A stretch of DNA of 64,000 nucleotides from Catonella morbi ATCC 51271 (GTDB taxonomy: Bacteria; Bacillota; Clostridia; Lachnospirales; Lachnospiraceae), in NCBI RefSeq assembly GCF_000160035.2, contig NZ_KI535367.1:186001-250000 (forward strand). Reading direction: 5' to 3'. Both the position numbers and the translations under genes were made by a program. The notes beneath the pieces were generated by a model, which saw nothing but the letters and a program-made list of their open reading frames with translations, searched no databases and was not told the DNA's origin. Below, one piece after another: positions 28,628-39,489 of this stretch. The stretch's first letter is position 1; the number at the start of each line of letters is the position of its first letter.

Positions 28628-29686
28628 ATGGAATTAATGAATATCCTTGAACAGGCTGTGAAGGATGATGCTTCGGACATTTTTCTTGTTGTTGGACAGG
28701 CTGTTTCATTTAAGCAGGATGGTTCAATTAAGAAGATGGATGAGGCAAAGCTTACACCGGTTGATACGGAAAATATTATTACCAATATTTACGATAAGGC
28801 AGGAAGAAGCTTAAGCCATTTTATGACAACGGGTGATGATGACTTTTCTCTTTCAATAGCCAATCTTGGGCGTTTCAGATGTAACGTGTTCAGGCAGAGA
28901 GGAACTTTTGGAGCGGTTATCCGAGTTGTTCATTTTGAGCTTCCGGGCTACAGGGAAATGAGAATTCCTGAGAGCATAATGAAACTTTCCGAACTTAATA
29001 AAGGACTTGTGCTTGTAACAGGAGCCGCAGGTTCGGGTAAGAGTACCACTATTTCTTATATTATAGACAGAATAAATGAAACAAGGAATTGCCATATACT
29101 CACACTTGAAGATCCTATTGAGTTTCTTCACAGACATAAAAAAAGCATAGTAAGCCAGCGCGAGGTTAAGATAGACAGTGAAAGCTATTCTTCCGCCTTA
29201 AGGGCGGCAATGCGTCAGTCTCCGGATGTAATCCTTGTAGGAGAAATGAGAGATTATGAAACTATTGATATAGCTATGACGGCGGCGGAGACAGGACATC
29301 TTGTACTTTCAACCCTGCATACTATCGGTGCCGCCAACACTATAGACCGGGTAATAGATGTATTCCCTGCATCCCAGCAGCAGCAGATAAGAGTACAGCT
29401 CTCTATGGTTTTACAGGCGGTAGTTTCCCAGCAGCTTATTCCGGGAATCAATAACGAACTGATTCCTGCCTTTGAAATAATGAAGGTAAACAGTGCTGTA
29501 AAGACTATGATCAGAGATAACAAGATACATCAGATTGATTCTGTTATCTATGCTTCCAAAAAAGAAGAAATGATAACTATGGATTCAAGTATACTCGAAC
29601 TTTATACACAGGGACTTATTGACAGTCAGACAGCACTTAACTTTGCGGCCAATCAGGAAATGGTTGGAAGAGCGGTTAACAGGTAA
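28628..29686 (+). CDS. pilT: PilT-type pilus ATPase
   Basis: 352 residues. Walker A GAAGSGKST (132-140), Asp box EDPIEFLH, Walker B PDVILVGEMRDYETI, and the PilT-specific C-terminal motif here read AVKTMIRDNKIHQ (AIRNLIRE-like). Normally powers pilus retraction and twitching. No PilB extension motor, PilM-P genes or prepilin peptidase occurs in the window. TAGGAGG site, 25 bp after the previous gene. Confidence 0.93.
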   Translation: MELMNILEQAVKDDASDIFLVVGQAVSFKQDGSIKKMDEAKLTPVDTENIITNIYDKAGRSLSHFMTTGDDDFSLSIANLGRFRCNVFRQRGTFGAVIRVVHFELPGYREMRIPESIMKLSELNKGLVLVTGAAGSGKSTTISYIIDRINETRNCHILTLEDPIEFLHRHKKSIVSQREVKIDSESYSSALRAAMRQSPDVILVGEMRDYETIDIAMTAAETGHLVLSTLHTIGAANTIDRVIDVFPASQQQQIRVQLSMVLQAVVSQQLIPGINNELIPAFEIMKVNSAVKTMIRDNKIHQIDSVIYASKKEEMITMDSSILELYTQGLIDSQTALNFAANQEMVGRAVNR

Positions 29687-29694
29687 GGGTTATT

Positions 29695-29880
29695 ATGGAA
29701 ATAAATCTTGACGATACAGTAACATTAAAAAAGATTCATCCTTGCGGTTCTTATGACTGGAAGGTGATAAGAACGGGTATGGATATAAGGCTTAGCTGTT
29801 TAGGTTGCGGAAGGCAGATTATGCTTCCGAGAAAGCAGGCAGAAAAGAGCATCAAAAAGATACTGCACCCCGGTGAGTAA
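29695..29880 (+). CDS. DUF951 family small protein (YyzM-like)
   Basis: 61 residues. HPCGSYDWKVIRTGMD and LSCLGCGRQIMLPR match the DUF951 pattern, with a Cys pair possibly for zinc. In Bacillus, yyzM lies near rpsF-ssbA-rpsR, as here. It follows pilT by 8 bp and ends at the terminator 29894, so it is the last gene of the pilus transcript. Function unknown. Confidence 0.85.
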   Translation: MEINLDDTVTLKKIHPCGSYDWKVIRTGMDIRLSCLGCGRQIMLPRKQAEKSIKKILHPGE

Positions 29881-29893
29881 GAAAAATTTTGGG

Positions 29894-29928
29894 AAAAGGA
29901 TTTTGGTACTTGCAAAATCCTTTTTTTT
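29894..29928 (+). terminator. Rho-independent terminator after DUF951
   Basis: Arms AAAAGGATTTTG (29894-29905) and CAAAATCCTTTT (29913-29924), 7-nt loop, T run to 29928. Separates the pilus transcript from rpsF. Confidence 0.92.
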
Positions 29929-30038
29929 ATGGCATAATAAATATTCGTGATGTAAAAAATATATCCTTGCTCTTTTAAAGCTATTCGTCCTAGCGGAAAA
30001 AAGGGCCGGAAAAGACCAGAAGGAGGAGCAGAGCAACT

Positions 30039-30326
30039 ATGAACAAATATGAATTAGCCTTAGTTGTTAATGCAAAAATCGAAGACGAGGCAAGAAACAA
30101 AGTTCTGGAAGATGTTAAGGGCCTTGTAACACGTTTTGGCGGAACTATCACCGATGTTGAAGAATGGGGAAAGAAGAAGCTTGCTTATGAGATTCAGAAG
30201 ATGAGCGAAGGTTTCTACTACTTTATCCATTTTGAAGCTGAATCTACAGCGCCGGGTGAAATTGAAAGCCGTATCCGTATTATGGAGAACGTTCTTAGAT
30301 TTTTATGCGTTAAACAGGAAGCATAA
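30039..30326 (+). CDS. rpsF: 30S ribosomal protein S6
   Basis: 95 residues: MNKYELALVVNAKIEDEAR, GGTITDVEEWGKKKLAYEI and the C-terminal IRIMENVLRFLC match S6. It binds the 30S platform with S18. AGAAGGAGGAGC precedes the ATG. The 109-bp leader after the terminator contains GC-rich pairing potential (GGGCCGG) where S6:S18 leaders can act, but I could not confirm a known motif. Operon rpsF-ssb-rpsR. Confidence 0.97.
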   Translation: MNKYELALVVNAKIEDEARNKVLEDVKGLVTRFGGTITDVEEWGKKKLAYEIQKMSEGFYYFIHFEAESTAPGEIESRIRIMENVLRFLCVKQEA

Positions 30327-30347
30327 CTAAGAAGGAGGTTTTCCTTT

Positions 30348-30797
30348 ATGAACAAAGTAATTTTAATGGGCCGTTTAACAAGAGATCCTGAAGTGAGATA
30401 TTCACAGGGAGAAGGACAGATGGCCATTGCAAGATTTTCGCTTGCGGTTGACAGAAGATTTAAGAGACAGGGAGATACAGTAACTGCTGATTTCTTTAAC
30501 TGTACTGCTTTTGGTAAGCAGGGTGAATTTGTAGAAAAGTATCTTAAACAGGGCACCAAGGTAGTGGTTACCGGCCGTATCCAAAATGATAACTATACAA
30601 ATAAAGAAGGTCAGAAGGTATACAGTGTTCAGGTTATTGTTGAAGAAATAGAATTTGCAGAGAGCAAGAATGCTTCAGCAGGAAACGGTGGTTCTTTCCA
30701 GAATGCACCTGTAGGCAATAGTCCTGAGCCTATGATGCCGGAGGATGGTTTTATGAATATTCCTGACGGTATTGACAACTCTCTCCCATTTCAATAA
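30348..30797 (+). CDS. ssb: Single-stranded DNA-binding protein
   Basis: 149 residues: MNKVILMGRLTRDPEVRYSQG starts the OB fold and DNSLPFQ is a version of the acidic C-terminal tip (DDDIPF) that recruits repair proteins. Between rpsF and rpsR as in most Firmicutes. AGGAGG site. Confidence 0.97.
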   Translation: MNKVILMGRLTRDPEVRYSQGEGQMAIARFSLAVDRRFKRQGDTVTADFFNCTAFGKQGEFVEKYLKQGTKVVVTGRIQNDNYTNKEGQKVYSVQVIVEEIEFAESKNASAGNGGSFQNAPVGNSPEPMMPEDGFMNIPDGIDNSLPFQ

Positions 30798-30815
30798 AGA
30801 TTAGGAGGTAGGAAC

Positions 30816-31094
30816 ATGGCATTCAATAAGGATAACAAAGGTTCTAGAGAAGATAAAAATGATTTTCCACGCAGAAGACCAATGCACAGAAGAAAAAAAG
30901 TATGTGCGTTAACACCGGAGGAACTTGACAACCTTGATTACAAGGATGCAGCTAAGTTAAAGAAGTTCATCTCTGAAAGAGGAAAGATTCTTCCTAGAAG
31001 AATTACAGGAACAAGTGCAAGACATCAGAGAATACTTACAACAGCTATTAAGCGTGCTCGTCACTTAGCACTCATTCCATATGTTTGTGAATAA
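30816..31094 (+). CDS. rpsR: 30S ribosomal protein S18
   Basis: 92 residues: [29 protein letters not shown] and [15 protein letters not shown] match S18, with an extra basic N-terminal stretch. Partner of S6. AGGAGG site. Followed by the terminator at 31110. Confidence 0.97.
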   Translation: MAFNKDNKGSREDKNDFPRRRPMHRRKKVCALTPEELDNLDYKDAAKLKKFISERGKILPRRITGTSARHQRILTTAIKRARHLALIPYVCE

Positions 31095-31109
31095 TAAATA
31101 ATAATAATG

Positions 31110-31150
31110 CTCTGCCAAATGAGAAATCAGGAGGCGGAGTTTCTTTTTTG
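31110..31150 (+). terminator. Rho-independent terminator after rpsR
   Basis: CTCTGCC (31110-31116) pairs with GGCGGAG (31133-31139), one G-U pair, then TTTCTTTTTT. Confidence 0.8.
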
Positions 31151-31190
31151 TTTAATAGGAAAATTCAAAGAAATTTCATATTAAACAAAA
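31146..31190. repeat. 11-bp inverted repeat overlapping the rpsR terminator tail
   Basis: TTTTGTTTAAT (31146-31156) and ATTAAACAAAA (31180-31190) are perfect reverse complements 23 bp apart. AU-only stem; role unknown. Confidence 0.5.
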
Positions 31191-31233
31191 CTCTCTCGTG
31201 TTATTTTGTATTTAAAAGAAAAAATTCCAAGGC

Positions 31234-31262
31234 TTGACACCTTGAAAAAAAAATGATATTAT
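31234..31262 (+). promoter_or_regulatory. Promoter of rpoBC, TTGACA-17-TATTAT
   Basis: TTGACA (31234-31239), 17-bp spacer, TATTAT (31257-31262), followed by a leader of about 150 nt. It is the only strong promoter between rpsR and rpoB, so rpoBC is transcribed independently of rpsF-ssb-rpsR. Confidence 0.9.
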
Positions 31263-31418
31263 AAAAAATGCACTATTATGTTTAATGTGGATAACTAGCC
31301 ATATTATACCATAAATAAATTAAAAGTGCAAGTGTTTGTAAACGAAGTAATATCATTTTAACCATTGTTTTATGGCTTGATGGTAGATTTTAGAAAATAT
31401 CAAGGGGTGAAAACGTCA

Positions 31419-34400
31419 ATGAAGAAAAACAGGATTCGTCCGATTAAAGCAGGAAACGGAATAAGAATGAGTTATGCCAGACAGGAAGAAGTTCTTGAAA
31501 TGCCTAATCTCATTGAGGTTCAGAAAAACTCATATCAGTGGCTTCTTACTGACGGACTAAGAGAAGTATTTGACGACATCTCTATGATTGTTGATTACAG
31601 TGGACGTTATGGGTTAAGATTCGTGGATTTTAGCCTTGATCCAAAGGAGAATCATACAATTGAGGTGTGCAAAGAAAGAGATGGGACTTATTCAGCTGCC
31701 CTTAAGGTAACTGTAGAATTAGTTGACTTGAAAGAGAAGAAAGTACGCTCGCAACAGAAGGGAGTATTCCTTGGTGAACTTCCTCTTATGACAGATACGG
31801 GAAGCTTTATTATCAATGGAGCTGAGCGTGTAATTGTAAGCCAGTTGGTACGTTCCCCAGGTATTTATTATAGTATAGCCCATGATAAGACAGGCAAAGA
31901 ATTATATACTTCCCAGGTAATCCCTAACCGTGGTGCCTGGCTTGAATATGAGACAGACTCTAACAATGTATTCTATGTAAAAGTTGATAGAAACAGAAAG
32001 GTTCCGATCACCGTACTTGTCAGAGCGCTTGGTGTGAGCCTTAACAAAGATATTGAAGAATTATTCGGAGATGAGCCTAAGCTTCAGGCGAGTCTTGCTA
32101 AAGATGTAGCTACCAATTCGGATGAAGGTCTTCTTGAACTTTACAAGAAACTTCGTCCGGGTGAACCTTTGTTGGTAGAAAATGCTGCTAATTATATAAA
32201 TAACATGCTTTTTGATCCAAAACGCTATGACCTTGCAAAGGTTGGTCGTTATAAATTTAACAAAAAGCTTGCATTCCGTAATCGTATAGTCAGACATGTG
32301 CTTGCAGAAGATGTAATGGACAAGTCTACAGGAGAGATTATTGGAGAGAAGGGAACGGAAATTACCGTTGAACTTGCGGATAAGATGCAGAATGCGGCAG
32401 TTCCTTATGTGTGGATTCAGGGAGAGGATAGAAATGTAAAGGTACTTTCTAACCTCATGGTTGACATTAACACATATTTACCGGAATTAAATAAAGAAGA
32501 GGTAGGTATCACCGAGCTTGTATACTATCCGAAACTTATGGATGTAATGGAGCTTGCAAATGGTGATTATACCGGTGATGATTTTAAACGTGAGCTTAAA
32601 AATTATGTAAATGATCTTATTCCAAAGCATATAACAAGGGAAGATATATTTGCATCTATTAACTATGTCTTTAACTTGGAGAATGGTATCGGTAATGAAG
32701 ATGATATAGATCATCTTGGAAACAGACGTATCCGTGCTGTAGGTGAGCTTCTTCAGAACCAGTATCGTATAGGTCTTTCAAGAATGGAAAGAACTGTTCG
32801 TGATAAGATGAGTAATACAGGCAGTGATGTAATAGATGATTCCAATCCGGGAGATTTTATTAACTGCAAGCCTGTAACCGCAGCAATTAAAGAATTTTTC
32901 GGCAGTTCACAGTTGTCACAGTTCATGGATCAGCACAACCCTCTCGGTGAGCTGACACATAAAAGAAGGCTTTCAGCCCTCGGTCCGGGTGGTCTTTCAA
33001 GAGACAGAGCCGGATTTGAGGTTCGAGACGTACATTATTCCCACTATGGAAGAATGTGCCCTGTAGAAACACCTGAAGGACCTAACATCGGTCTTATTAA
33101 CTCACTTGCAAGTTATGCAAGGATTAATGAATACGGCTTTATCGAAGCACCATACAGAAAGCTTGACAAGACAGATCCTAACAATCCGAGAGTAACAGAT
33201 GAGGTGGTTTATCTTACCGCAGATGAAGAAGATCCGTTCATAGTTGCTCAGGCGAATGAGCCTTTGGATGAAAACGGATATTTTATAAATAATTCAGTGT
33301 CAGGTCGTTTCAGGGACGAGACTTCTACCTATGATAAAAAGAATGTGGAGTTGATGGACGTATCTCCTAAGATGGTCTTTTCAGCAGCTACAGCCATGAT
33401 TCCTTTCCTTCAGAACGATGATGCGAACCGTGCGCTCATGGGATCTAACATGCAGCGTCAGGCAGTACCTCTCCTTTTCACTGATTCAGCGGTTGTCGGC
33501 ACAGGTATGGAAGCTAAGGTTGCGGTTGACTCGGGTGTTTGTGTGCTTGCTGAGAAGGCAGGTGTGGTTGAAAGTGCCTGCGGTGACAGAATTTTAGTAA
33601 GGAATGATGATGATAACAGAATAACAGAGTATCCGCTTCTTAAGTTTGCAAGAAGTAACCAGGGTACCTGTATAAATCAGCGTCCTATAGTTAATAAGGG
33701 TGACCACGTAGAAGCTAAACAGGTAATAGCTGACGGTCCTTCTACAAAGGGCGGTGAAATCGGTCTTGGTAAGAGTCCTCTTATCGGCTTTATGACCTGG
33801 GAAGGTTATAACTACGAGGATGCGGTTCTGCTTTCAGAACGCCTTGTAAGAGATGATGTATATACTTCGATTCATATAGAGGAATATGAGTGTGAGGCCA
33901 GGGATACAAAACTTGGTGATGAGGAAATTACAAGAGATGTACCGGGTGTAGGCGACGATGCTCTTAAAGACCTTAATGAAGACGGTATTATAAGAATTGG
34001 TGCGGAAGTTCGTGCAGGAGATATTCTTGTAGGAAAGGTTACACCAAAGGGAGAGACAGAGCTTACTGCTGAGGAACGCTTACTCCGTGCTATTTTCGGT
34101 GAGAAGGCAAGAGAAGTAAGAGACACTTCGCTTCGTGTACCTCACGGTGAGTATGGAATCATAGTAGATGCTAAGAAGTTTGAAAGAGAAAAAGGTGACG
34201 AACTTGCACATGGCGTTAAGAAGAGTGTAAGGGTTTATATTGCGCAGAAGAGAAAGATTCAGGTCGGCGATAAGATGGCGGGTCGTCATGGTAATAAGGG
34301 TGTAGTTTCAAGAGTACTTCCTGTTGAAGATATGCCTTTCCTTCCAAACGGAAGACCGCTTGACATTGTACTGAATCCGCTTGGTGTGCCTTCCCGTATG

Positions 34401-35300
34401 AACATCGGTCAGGTGCTTGAGATTCACTTAAGTCTTGCAGCTACAGTACTTGGTGTGAAAGTATCCACACCAATATTTGATGGTGCAAACGAAGAGGATA
34501 TTGGTGATACACTTGAACTTGCAAATGACTATATCAATATGCCGCTTGACGAGTTTGAACAGAAATACAGAGAAGATTTGGGCGATGAGGTAATGGACTA
34601 TCTGCTTACACATCTTGAATCCAGAAATGACTGGAAGGGTGTTAAGATTGGAAGAGACGGTAAGGTATGGCTCAAAGACGGTAGAACAGGTCAGTATTTT
34701 GATTCACCTGCTACTGTAGGTTTCATGAATTACCTGAAGCTCCATCACCTTGTAGATGATAAGATTCATGCCCGTTCCACAGGTCCTTACTCACTTGTTA
34801 CACAGCAACCGCTCGGCGGTAAAGCGCAGTTCGGCGGACAGCGTTTCGGTGAGATGGAGGTTTGGGCACTTGAGGCTTACGGTGCCGCATATACTCTTCA
34901 GGAAATACTTACAATTAAATCTGATGATGTTGTTGGTCGTGTTAAGACTTATGAAGCTATTATCAAGGGAGAAAACATAAGTGAACCGGGTATACCTGAG
35001 TCATTTAAGGTACTCCTTAAGGAACTTCAGTCACTTGCACTTGATGTTACCGTACTTGACGAGGATGGTAATGAAATCAAGATGATGGAAAATGTTGAAT
35101 ATGGTGATGAGGATCTTACTCCGCTCATTGAGACTGAGGAAACCTTTACCTTTGATGATGCTTCGGCTAAGAACGGTTTTACCACAGGTACGCCTGAAGA
35201 ACTAGAAGATGGTATACAGGATGAAGAAGATTCCGATTATTTTGATGGTGAAGATTTAGACTTAGACTATGACGATAATAGCGATAATGAAGATTTTTAA
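31419..35300 (+). CDS. rpoB: RNA polymerase beta subunit
   Basis: 1293 residues. ATG 31419 ([17 protein letters not shown]) matches clostridial RpoB starts; GGGGTG lies nine bases upstream. The frame extends upstream to 31365 without ribosome site. The rifampicin-pocket region reads [20 protein letters not shown] then [14 protein letters not shown], with no classical resistance change at D516, H526 or S531 (E. coli numbering). The C-terminal tail after about residue 1230 is very acidic, as is usual in this group. Forms the catalytic core with RpoC, 100 bp downstream. Confidence 0.99.
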   Translation: MKKNRIRPIKAGNGIRMSYARQEEVLEMPNLIEVQKNSYQWLLTDGLREVFDDISMIVDYSGRYGLRFVDFSLDPKENHTIEVCKERDGTYSAALKVTVELVDLKEKKVRSQQKGVFLGELPLMTDTGSFIINGAERVIVSQLVRSPGIYYSIAHDKTGKELYTSQVIPNRGAWLEYETDSNNVFYVKVDRNRKVPITVLVRALGVSLNKDIEELFGDEPKLQASLAKDVATNSDEGLLELYKKLRPGEPLLVENAANYINNMLFDPKRYDLAKVGRYKFNKKLAFRNRIVRHVLAEDVMDKSTGEIIGEKGTEITVELADKMQNAAVPYVWIQGEDRNVKVLSNLMVDINTYLPELNKEEVGITELVYYPKLMDVMELANGDYTGDDFKRELKNYVNDLIPKHITREDIFASINYVFNLENGIGNEDDIDHLGNRRIRAVGELLQNQYRIGLSRMERTVRDKMSNTGSDVIDDSNPGDFINCKPVTAAIKEFFGSSQLSQFMDQHNPLGELTHKRRLSALGPGGLSRDRAGFEVRDVHYSHYGRMCPVETPEGPNIGLINSLASYARINEYGFIEAPYRKLDKTDPNNPRVTDEVVYLTADEEDPFIVAQANEPLDENGYFINNSVSGRFRDETSTYDKKNVELMDVSPKMVFSAATAMIPFLQNDDANRALMGSNMQRQAVPLLFTDSAVVGTGMEAKVAVDSGVCVLAEKAGVVESACGDRILVRNDDDNRITEYPLLKFARSNQGTCINQRPIVNKGDHVEAKQVIADGPSTKGGEIGLGKSPLIGFMTWEGYNYEDAVLLSERLVRDDVYTSIHIEEYECEARDTKLGDEEITRDVPGVGDDALKDLNEDGIIRIGAEVRAGDILVGKVTPKGETELTAEERLLRAIFGEKAREVRDTSLRVPHGEYGIIVDAKKFEREKGDELAHGVKKSVRVYIAQKRKIQVGDKMAGRHGNKGVVSRVLPVEDMPFLPNGRPLDIVLNPLGVPSRMNIGQVLEIHLSLAATVLGVKVSTPIFDGANEEDIGDTLELANDYINMPLDEFEQKYREDLGDEVMDYLLTHLESRNDWKGVKIGRDGKVWLKDGRTGQYFDSPATVGFMNYLKLHHLVDDKIHARSTGPYSLVTQQPLGGKAQFGGQRFGEMEVWALEAYGAAYTLQEILTIKSDDVVGRVKTYEAIIKGENISEPGIPESFKVLLKELQSLALDVTVLDEDGNEIKMMENVEYGDEDLTPLIETEETFTFDDASAKNGFTTGTPEELEDGIQDEEDSDYFDGEDLDLDYDDNSDNEDF

Positions 35301-35339
35301 TCTCTATTGGAATTTTACGGAAGAGACAATGCTTGACAG

Positions 35340-35365
35340 GGGCTTATGCCATTTAGCATAAGCCC
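35340..35365 (+). other. Perfect 10-bp hairpin between rpoB and rpoC, no T run
   Basis: GGGCTTATGC (35340-35349), loop CATTTA, GCATAAGCCC (35356-35365). GC-rich enough to fold, but followed by TATAGAGC rather than a T tract, so it is not an ordinary terminator. It could be an RNA-processing or pause hairpin; 35 nt separate it from the rpoC start. Confidence 0.85.
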
Positions 35366-35400
35366 TATAGAGCTAAGTTTAATACGAAGGGAGTAACGGG

Positions 35401-38400
35401 ATGTCAGAAATGGGCATAGAAAATGTTCAGCCAATTACTTATGATGCAATAAAGATAGGCTTGGCTTCACCTGAGAAAATAAAAGAATGGTCACATGGCG
35501 AGGTTAAAAAGCCTGAGACAATTAACTATAGAACACTCAAACCTGAAAAGGACGGGCTTTACTGTGAGAAAATATTCGGACCTAGTAAAGACTGGGAGTG
35601 TCATTGCGGAAAATATAAGAAAATACGTTATAAGGGTGTAATTTGTGACAGATGTGGAGTTGAAGTTACAAAGGCAACCGTAAGACGTGAGAGAATGGGA
35701 CATATTGAGCTTGCGGCTCCTGTTTCCCATATTTGGTATTTTAAAGGTATCCCAAGCCGTATGGGTACTATTTTATCCATACCGCCAAGAAGTCTTGAAA
35801 AAGTACTTTACTTTGCTTCTTATATAGTTACTGACAAAGGAAGCAGTGAACTTGATAAGAAGACTATTCTTTCCGAGAAGGAATATGCAGAAGCAAGAGA
35901 AAAGTATGGCAATAACTTTAAGGCAGAGATGGGAGCTGAGGCTATATATAAGCTCCTTGCGGATATAGATCTTGAAGAAGAATCAAAGCGTCTTAAAGAG
36001 GAATTGAAGAAAGCTGGAAACTCCAAGAGCCAGAAGATGATTAAGGCAGCCAAAGAGCTTGCGGTGATCGAGGCTTTCAGAGAGTCGGGAAACCGTCCTG
36101 AATGGATGATACTTAAGGCTATTCCTGTACTTCCGCCTGATCTTCGTCCTATGGTACAGCTTGATGGCGGAAGATTTGCTACTTCTGATATGAATGACCT
36201 TTACAGAAGGATAATAAATAGAAATAACCGTCTCAAGAAGCTTCTTGAGATTGGCGCTCCTGATATCATTGTCAGAAATGAAAAGCGTATGCTTCAGGAG
36301 GCTGTAGATGCTCTTATTGACAACGGTCGCCGCGGAAAACCTGTTACAGGTCCCGGAAACAGAGCGCTTAAGTCGCTTTCGGATATGCTTAAGGGTAAGC
36401 AGGGACGTTTCCGTCAGAACCTTCTCGGTAAGCGTGTAGACTACTCCGGTCGTTCGGTTATCGTAGTCGGTCCTGACCTTAAGATATATCAGTGCGGTGT
36501 GCCTAAGGAAATGGCTATTGAGCTTTTTAAGCCTTTTGTTATGAAAGAGCTTGTAGCCCGTGATATAGCACATAATATTAAGTCAGCTAAAAAGATGGTA
36601 GAAAGAGTAGAGACACAGGTTTGGGATGTACTTGAAGATGTAATCAAGGATCATCCGGTTATGTTAAACCGTGCCCCTACACTTCACAGACTCGGTATTC
36701 AGGCATTTGAACCTGTACTTGTAGAGGGTAAGGCCATTAAGCTTCATCCGCTTGTGTGTACAGCCTTCAATGCGGATTTCGACGGAGATCAGATGGCTAT
36801 ACATCTTCCTCTTTCTGTTGAAGCGCAGGCGGAGTGCCGTTTCCTACTGCTTTCACCTAACAACCTCTTAAAGCCTTCTGACGGTGGTGTGGTTGCGGTT
36901 CCTTCACAGGATATGGTACTTGGTATTTATTATCTTACTCTTGAGAAACCGGGTGATAAGGGTGAGGGTATGTTCTTTAAGAACATGAATGAAGCCCTTC
37001 TTGCCTATGAGAACGGTTATATTACCTTACAGGCTAAGATTAAGGTCAGACGTGAGGGAATTAATTCTAAGGGAGTTAAAGAGCAGAAGATAATTGAATC
37101 AACTCTTGGAAGATTTATATTTAATGAAGTATTGGAACAGGATTTAGGCTTTGTAGACAGAAGCCTTGATGAGAACTTCTTAAAGCTTGAGATTGATTTC
37201 CTTGTAAAGAAAAAAGAGCTTAAGCAGATACTTGAGAAGTGTATGGCAAACTTAGGTGCGACAAGAACAGCAGAGATTATGGATGCTGTAAAGAGTCTTG
37301 GATACAAGTATTCAACCATAGCAGCCATGACTGTTTCTGTCTCGGATATGACGGTTCCGCCTGAAAAGCCTGCCATTCTTAAAGAAGCTCAGAACAAAGT
37401 TGAGGCTATTACCAAGAATTTTAGAAGAGGTCAGCTCACAGAGCAGGGAAGATATAAGGAAGTTATTGCTGCCTGGAAAGAAGCCGATGATGCGATAGCG
37501 GCAAAGCTTATGAGCGGTCTTGATAAATACAACAATATTTATATGATGGCACATTCCGGAGCCCGTGGTTCTGACAAGCAGATTAAGCAGCTTGCAGGTA
37601 TGCGTGGACTTATGGCAGATACAAAGGGACATACTATTGAACTTCCTATCAAGTCAAACTTCCGTGAGGGACTTGACGTTCTGGAGTATTTCGTTTCCGC
37701 ACATGGAGCAAGAAAAGGTCTTTCCGATACAGCTCTTCGTACAGCCGATTCGGGATATCTTACCAGAAGGCTTGTAGATGTATCTCAGGATCTTATTATA
37801 AGAGAAAATGATTGTCAGGCAGGAAAGAAAGAAATTCCGGGTATGTGGGTTTCTGCTTTTATGGATGGCAAGGAAGAGATAGAAAGCCTTGAAGAGAGAA
37901 TCAAAGGAAGATATTCCTGCGAAACTATATATGATGACAATGGCGAAGTTATAGTTAAGGCAAATCATATCATTACCCCTAAGCGTGCAGCAAGGATAAT
38001 GAAGACCAAGGCTGTAACAGAGGCAGGAGTTGCCGCTAAGATTAAGATTCGTACAGTACTTACCTGCCGCAGTCATGTTGGTATCTGTTCGAAGTGCTAT
38101 GGTGCAAACATGGCAACAGGTGAACCTGTTCAGGTAGGTGAGGCAGTAGGTATTATAGCTGCTCAGTCTATCGGTGAGCCGGGTACACAGCTTACAATGA
38201 GAACCTTCCATACCGGTGGTGTTGCGGGTGGAGATATTACACAGGGTCTTCCTCGTGTAGAGGAACTTTTTGAAGCTCGTAAACCAAAGGGTCTTGCTAT
38301 TATTTCTGAGATTGCCGGTAAGGTAAGTATTCAGGATACAAAGAGCAGACGTGAGGTTGTAGTTACAGCTGATGATGGAGAAGAGAAGAAATATCCTATC

Positions 38401-39078
38401 AACTATGGCTCAAGGATAAAGGTAGCTGACGGTGATGTGATTGAAGCCGGTGATGAAATCACAGAGGGTAGTATCAATCCGCACGACCTTTTAAACATCA
38501 AGGGTGTAAGAGCGGTACAGGATTATATGATTCGTGAAGTACAGCGTGTATACCGTTTACAGGGTGTTGAGATTAACGATAAGCATATTGAGATGATAGT
38601 TCGTCAGATGCTTAAGAAGATAAAGATATCAGAGCCGGGAGATTCTGATTATTTAACCGGTGAATATGCCGATATAATCGAGTTTGAGGAGCTTAATGAG
38701 CAGCTTGAGCAGGAAGGCTTCGAGAAGGCGGAGGGTGAGAGAACTATGCTTGGTATTACCAAGGCTTCCCTTGCTACCAACTCATTCCTTTCAGCAGCTT
38801 CCTTCCAGGAAACAACCAAGGTACTTACTGATGCGGCTATCAAGGGTAAGGTGGATAAGCTCATCGGTCTTAAGGAAAATGTTATCTTAGGTAAGCTCAT
38901 CCCTGCCGGTACAGGTATGAAGTTCTATCGTTCAGTAAAGCTTGACAGCGATAATGAATTTGATGAAGCAGAGGAGGGAGAGGAAACTCTCAATCCGGAT
39001 GAATTTGAAGGAAATTATGCGGAAAGTTATGAAGATGAAGAATTTGAGACTGTAGACAACGGACAGGATGAAGAATAA
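35401..39078 (+). CDS. rpoC: RNA polymerase beta' subunit
   Basis: 1225 residues. The zinc site [21 protein letters not shown] is at about residues 62-82; the catalytic aspartates are in [14 protein letters not shown]; the second zinc cluster [11 protein letters not shown] lies near residue 890. No large insertions. GAAGGGAG precedes the ATG. Ends with an acidic tail of about 40 residues; the terminator at 39100 follows immediately. Confidence 0.99.
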   Translation: MSEMGIENVQPITYDAIKIGLASPEKIKEWSHGEVKKPETINYRTLKPEKDGLYCEKIFGPSKDWECHCGKYKKIRYKGVICDRCGVEVTKATVRRERMGHIELAAPVSHIWYFKGIPSRMGTILSIPPRSLEKVLYFASYIVTDKGSSELDKKTILSEKEYAEAREKYGNNFKAEMGAEAIYKLLADIDLEEESKRLKEELKKAGNSKSQKMIKAAKELAVIEAFRESGNRPEWMILKAIPVLPPDLRPMVQLDGGRFATSDMNDLYRRIINRNNRLKKLLEIGAPDIIVRNEKRMLQEAVDALIDNGRRGKPVTGPGNRALKSLSDMLKGKQGRFRQNLLGKRVDYSGRSVIVVGPDLKIYQCGVPKEMAIELFKPFVMKELVARDIAHNIKSAKKMVERVETQVWDVLEDVIKDHPVMLNRAPTLHRLGIQAFEPVLVEGKAIKLHPLVCTAFNADFDGDQMAIHLPLSVEAQAECRFLLLSPNNLLKPSDGGVVAVPSQDMVLGIYYLTLEKPGDKGEGMFFKNMNEALLAYENGYITLQAKIKVRREGINSKGVKEQKIIESTLGRFIFNEVLEQDLGFVDRSLDENFLKLEIDFLVKKKELKQILEKCMANLGATRTAEIMDAVKSLGYKYSTIAAMTVSVSDMTVPPEKPAILKEAQNKVEAITKNFRRGQLTEQGRYKEVIAAWKEADDAIAAKLMSGLDKYNNIYMMAHSGARGSDKQIKQLAGMRGLMADTKGHTIELPIKSNFREGLDVLEYFVSAHGARKGLSDTALRTADSGYLTRRLVDVSQDLIIRENDCQAGKKEIPGMWVSAFMDGKEEIESLEERIKGRYSCETIYDDNGEVIVKANHIITPKRAARIMKTKAVTEAGVAAKIKIRTVLTCRSHVGICSKCYGANMATGEPVQVGEAVGIIAAQSIGEPGTQLTMRTFHTGGVAGGDITQGLPRVEELFEARKPKGLAIISEIAGKVSIQDTKSRREVVVTADDGEEKKYPINYGSRIKVADGDVIEAGDEITEGSINPHDLLNIKGVRAVQDYMIREVQRVYRLQGVEINDKHIEMIVRQMLKKIKISEPGDSDYLTGEYADIIEFEELNEQLEQEGFEKAEGERTMLGITKASLATNSFLSAASFQETTKVLTDAAIKGKVDKLIGLKENVILGKLIPAGTGMKFYRSVKLDSDNEFDEAEEGEETLNPDEFEGNYAESYEDEEFETVDNGQDEE

Positions 39079-39099
39079 TTGGATTAGAATTATAGTCAG

Positions 39100-39130
39100 A
39101 CAGGAGTGGCTTAGGCTGCTCCTGTTTTTA
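39100..39130 (+). terminator. Rho-independent terminator after rpoC
   Basis: CAGGAGTGGC (39101-39110), loop TTAG, GCTGCTCCTG (39115-39124), then TTTTT. Two wobble pairs. Confidence 0.87.
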
Positions 39131-39188
39131 TACATAAGAGAAATGGTATGAATAATTCTAAAATGTGAATTTATTTGTATAAAAGACA

Positions 39189-39223
39189 TTGAATATATAG
39201 CGTATGTACGTTATAATGTACAT
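39189..39223 (+). promoter_or_regulatory. Promoter and operator of the YefM/YoeB-type module
   Basis: TTGAAT (39189-39194), 17 bp, TATAAT (39212-39217). Two TGTAC[A/G] hexamers (39205-39210 and 39217-39222) lie about 12 bp apart over the -10, inside the inverted repeat ATGTAC...GTACAT (39204-39223). TGTACA is the known core bound by YefM-YoeB complexes, so autorepression is expected. Confidence 0.85.
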
Positions 39224-39240
39224 ATTAGGAGGTGTATAAA

Positions 39241-39489
39241 ATGCTGAATACAAATATAACTAATTTTAGAAAAAATATTTTTGGATTATTAGAGCAGACA
39301 ATAAAATTTAATGAACCTGTCAATGTGAGTACAAAAGATGGAAATGCGGTGATTATAAGTGAGGAAGATTACAATGGACTTATGGAAACACTATATATTT
39401 CCACTATTCCTAATATGAAAGAAAAGATTATAGAAGGGTTAAATACTCCGATTAGTGAATGTGTAGCAGAAGATGAGGTAGAGTGGTAA
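39241..39489 (+). CDS. yefM: YefM/Phd-family antitoxin
   Basis: 82 residues from ATG 39241. The N-terminal DNA-binding half has ITNFRKNIFGLLEQTIKFNEPVNVSTKDGNAVIISEEDYNGLMET, the Phd/YefM pattern; the C-terminus is short and acidic and would cap the toxin. GGAGG lies eight bases upstream. The stop overlaps the toxin ATG by one base. Confidence 0.92.
   Translation: MLNTNITNFRKNIFGLLEQTIKFNEPVNVSTKDGNAVIISEEDYNGLMETLYISTIPNMKEKIIEGLNTPISECVAEDEVEW

Larger units (their letters stand above)
31095..31418. other. Intergenic stretch: rpsR terminator, inverted repeat, rpoB promoter and leader
   Basis: 324 bp without a gene. In order: a terminator (31110-31150), an 11-bp inverted repeat (31146-31190), the consensus rpoB promoter (31234-31262) and about 150 bp of AT-rich leader before the rpoB ATG. 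No rplJ/rplL and no recognisable L10 leader structure are here. Confidence 0.8.

Noticed and set aside
31365-31418. Longer rpoB start at 31365
   Set aside because: The extra 18 residues have no ribosome site and do not resemble RpoB starts, while ATG 31419 does.
32850-33100. Rifampicin-resistance mutation in RpoB
   Set aside because: The residues usually changed (D516, H526, S531 in E. coli numbering) have the wild-type form.
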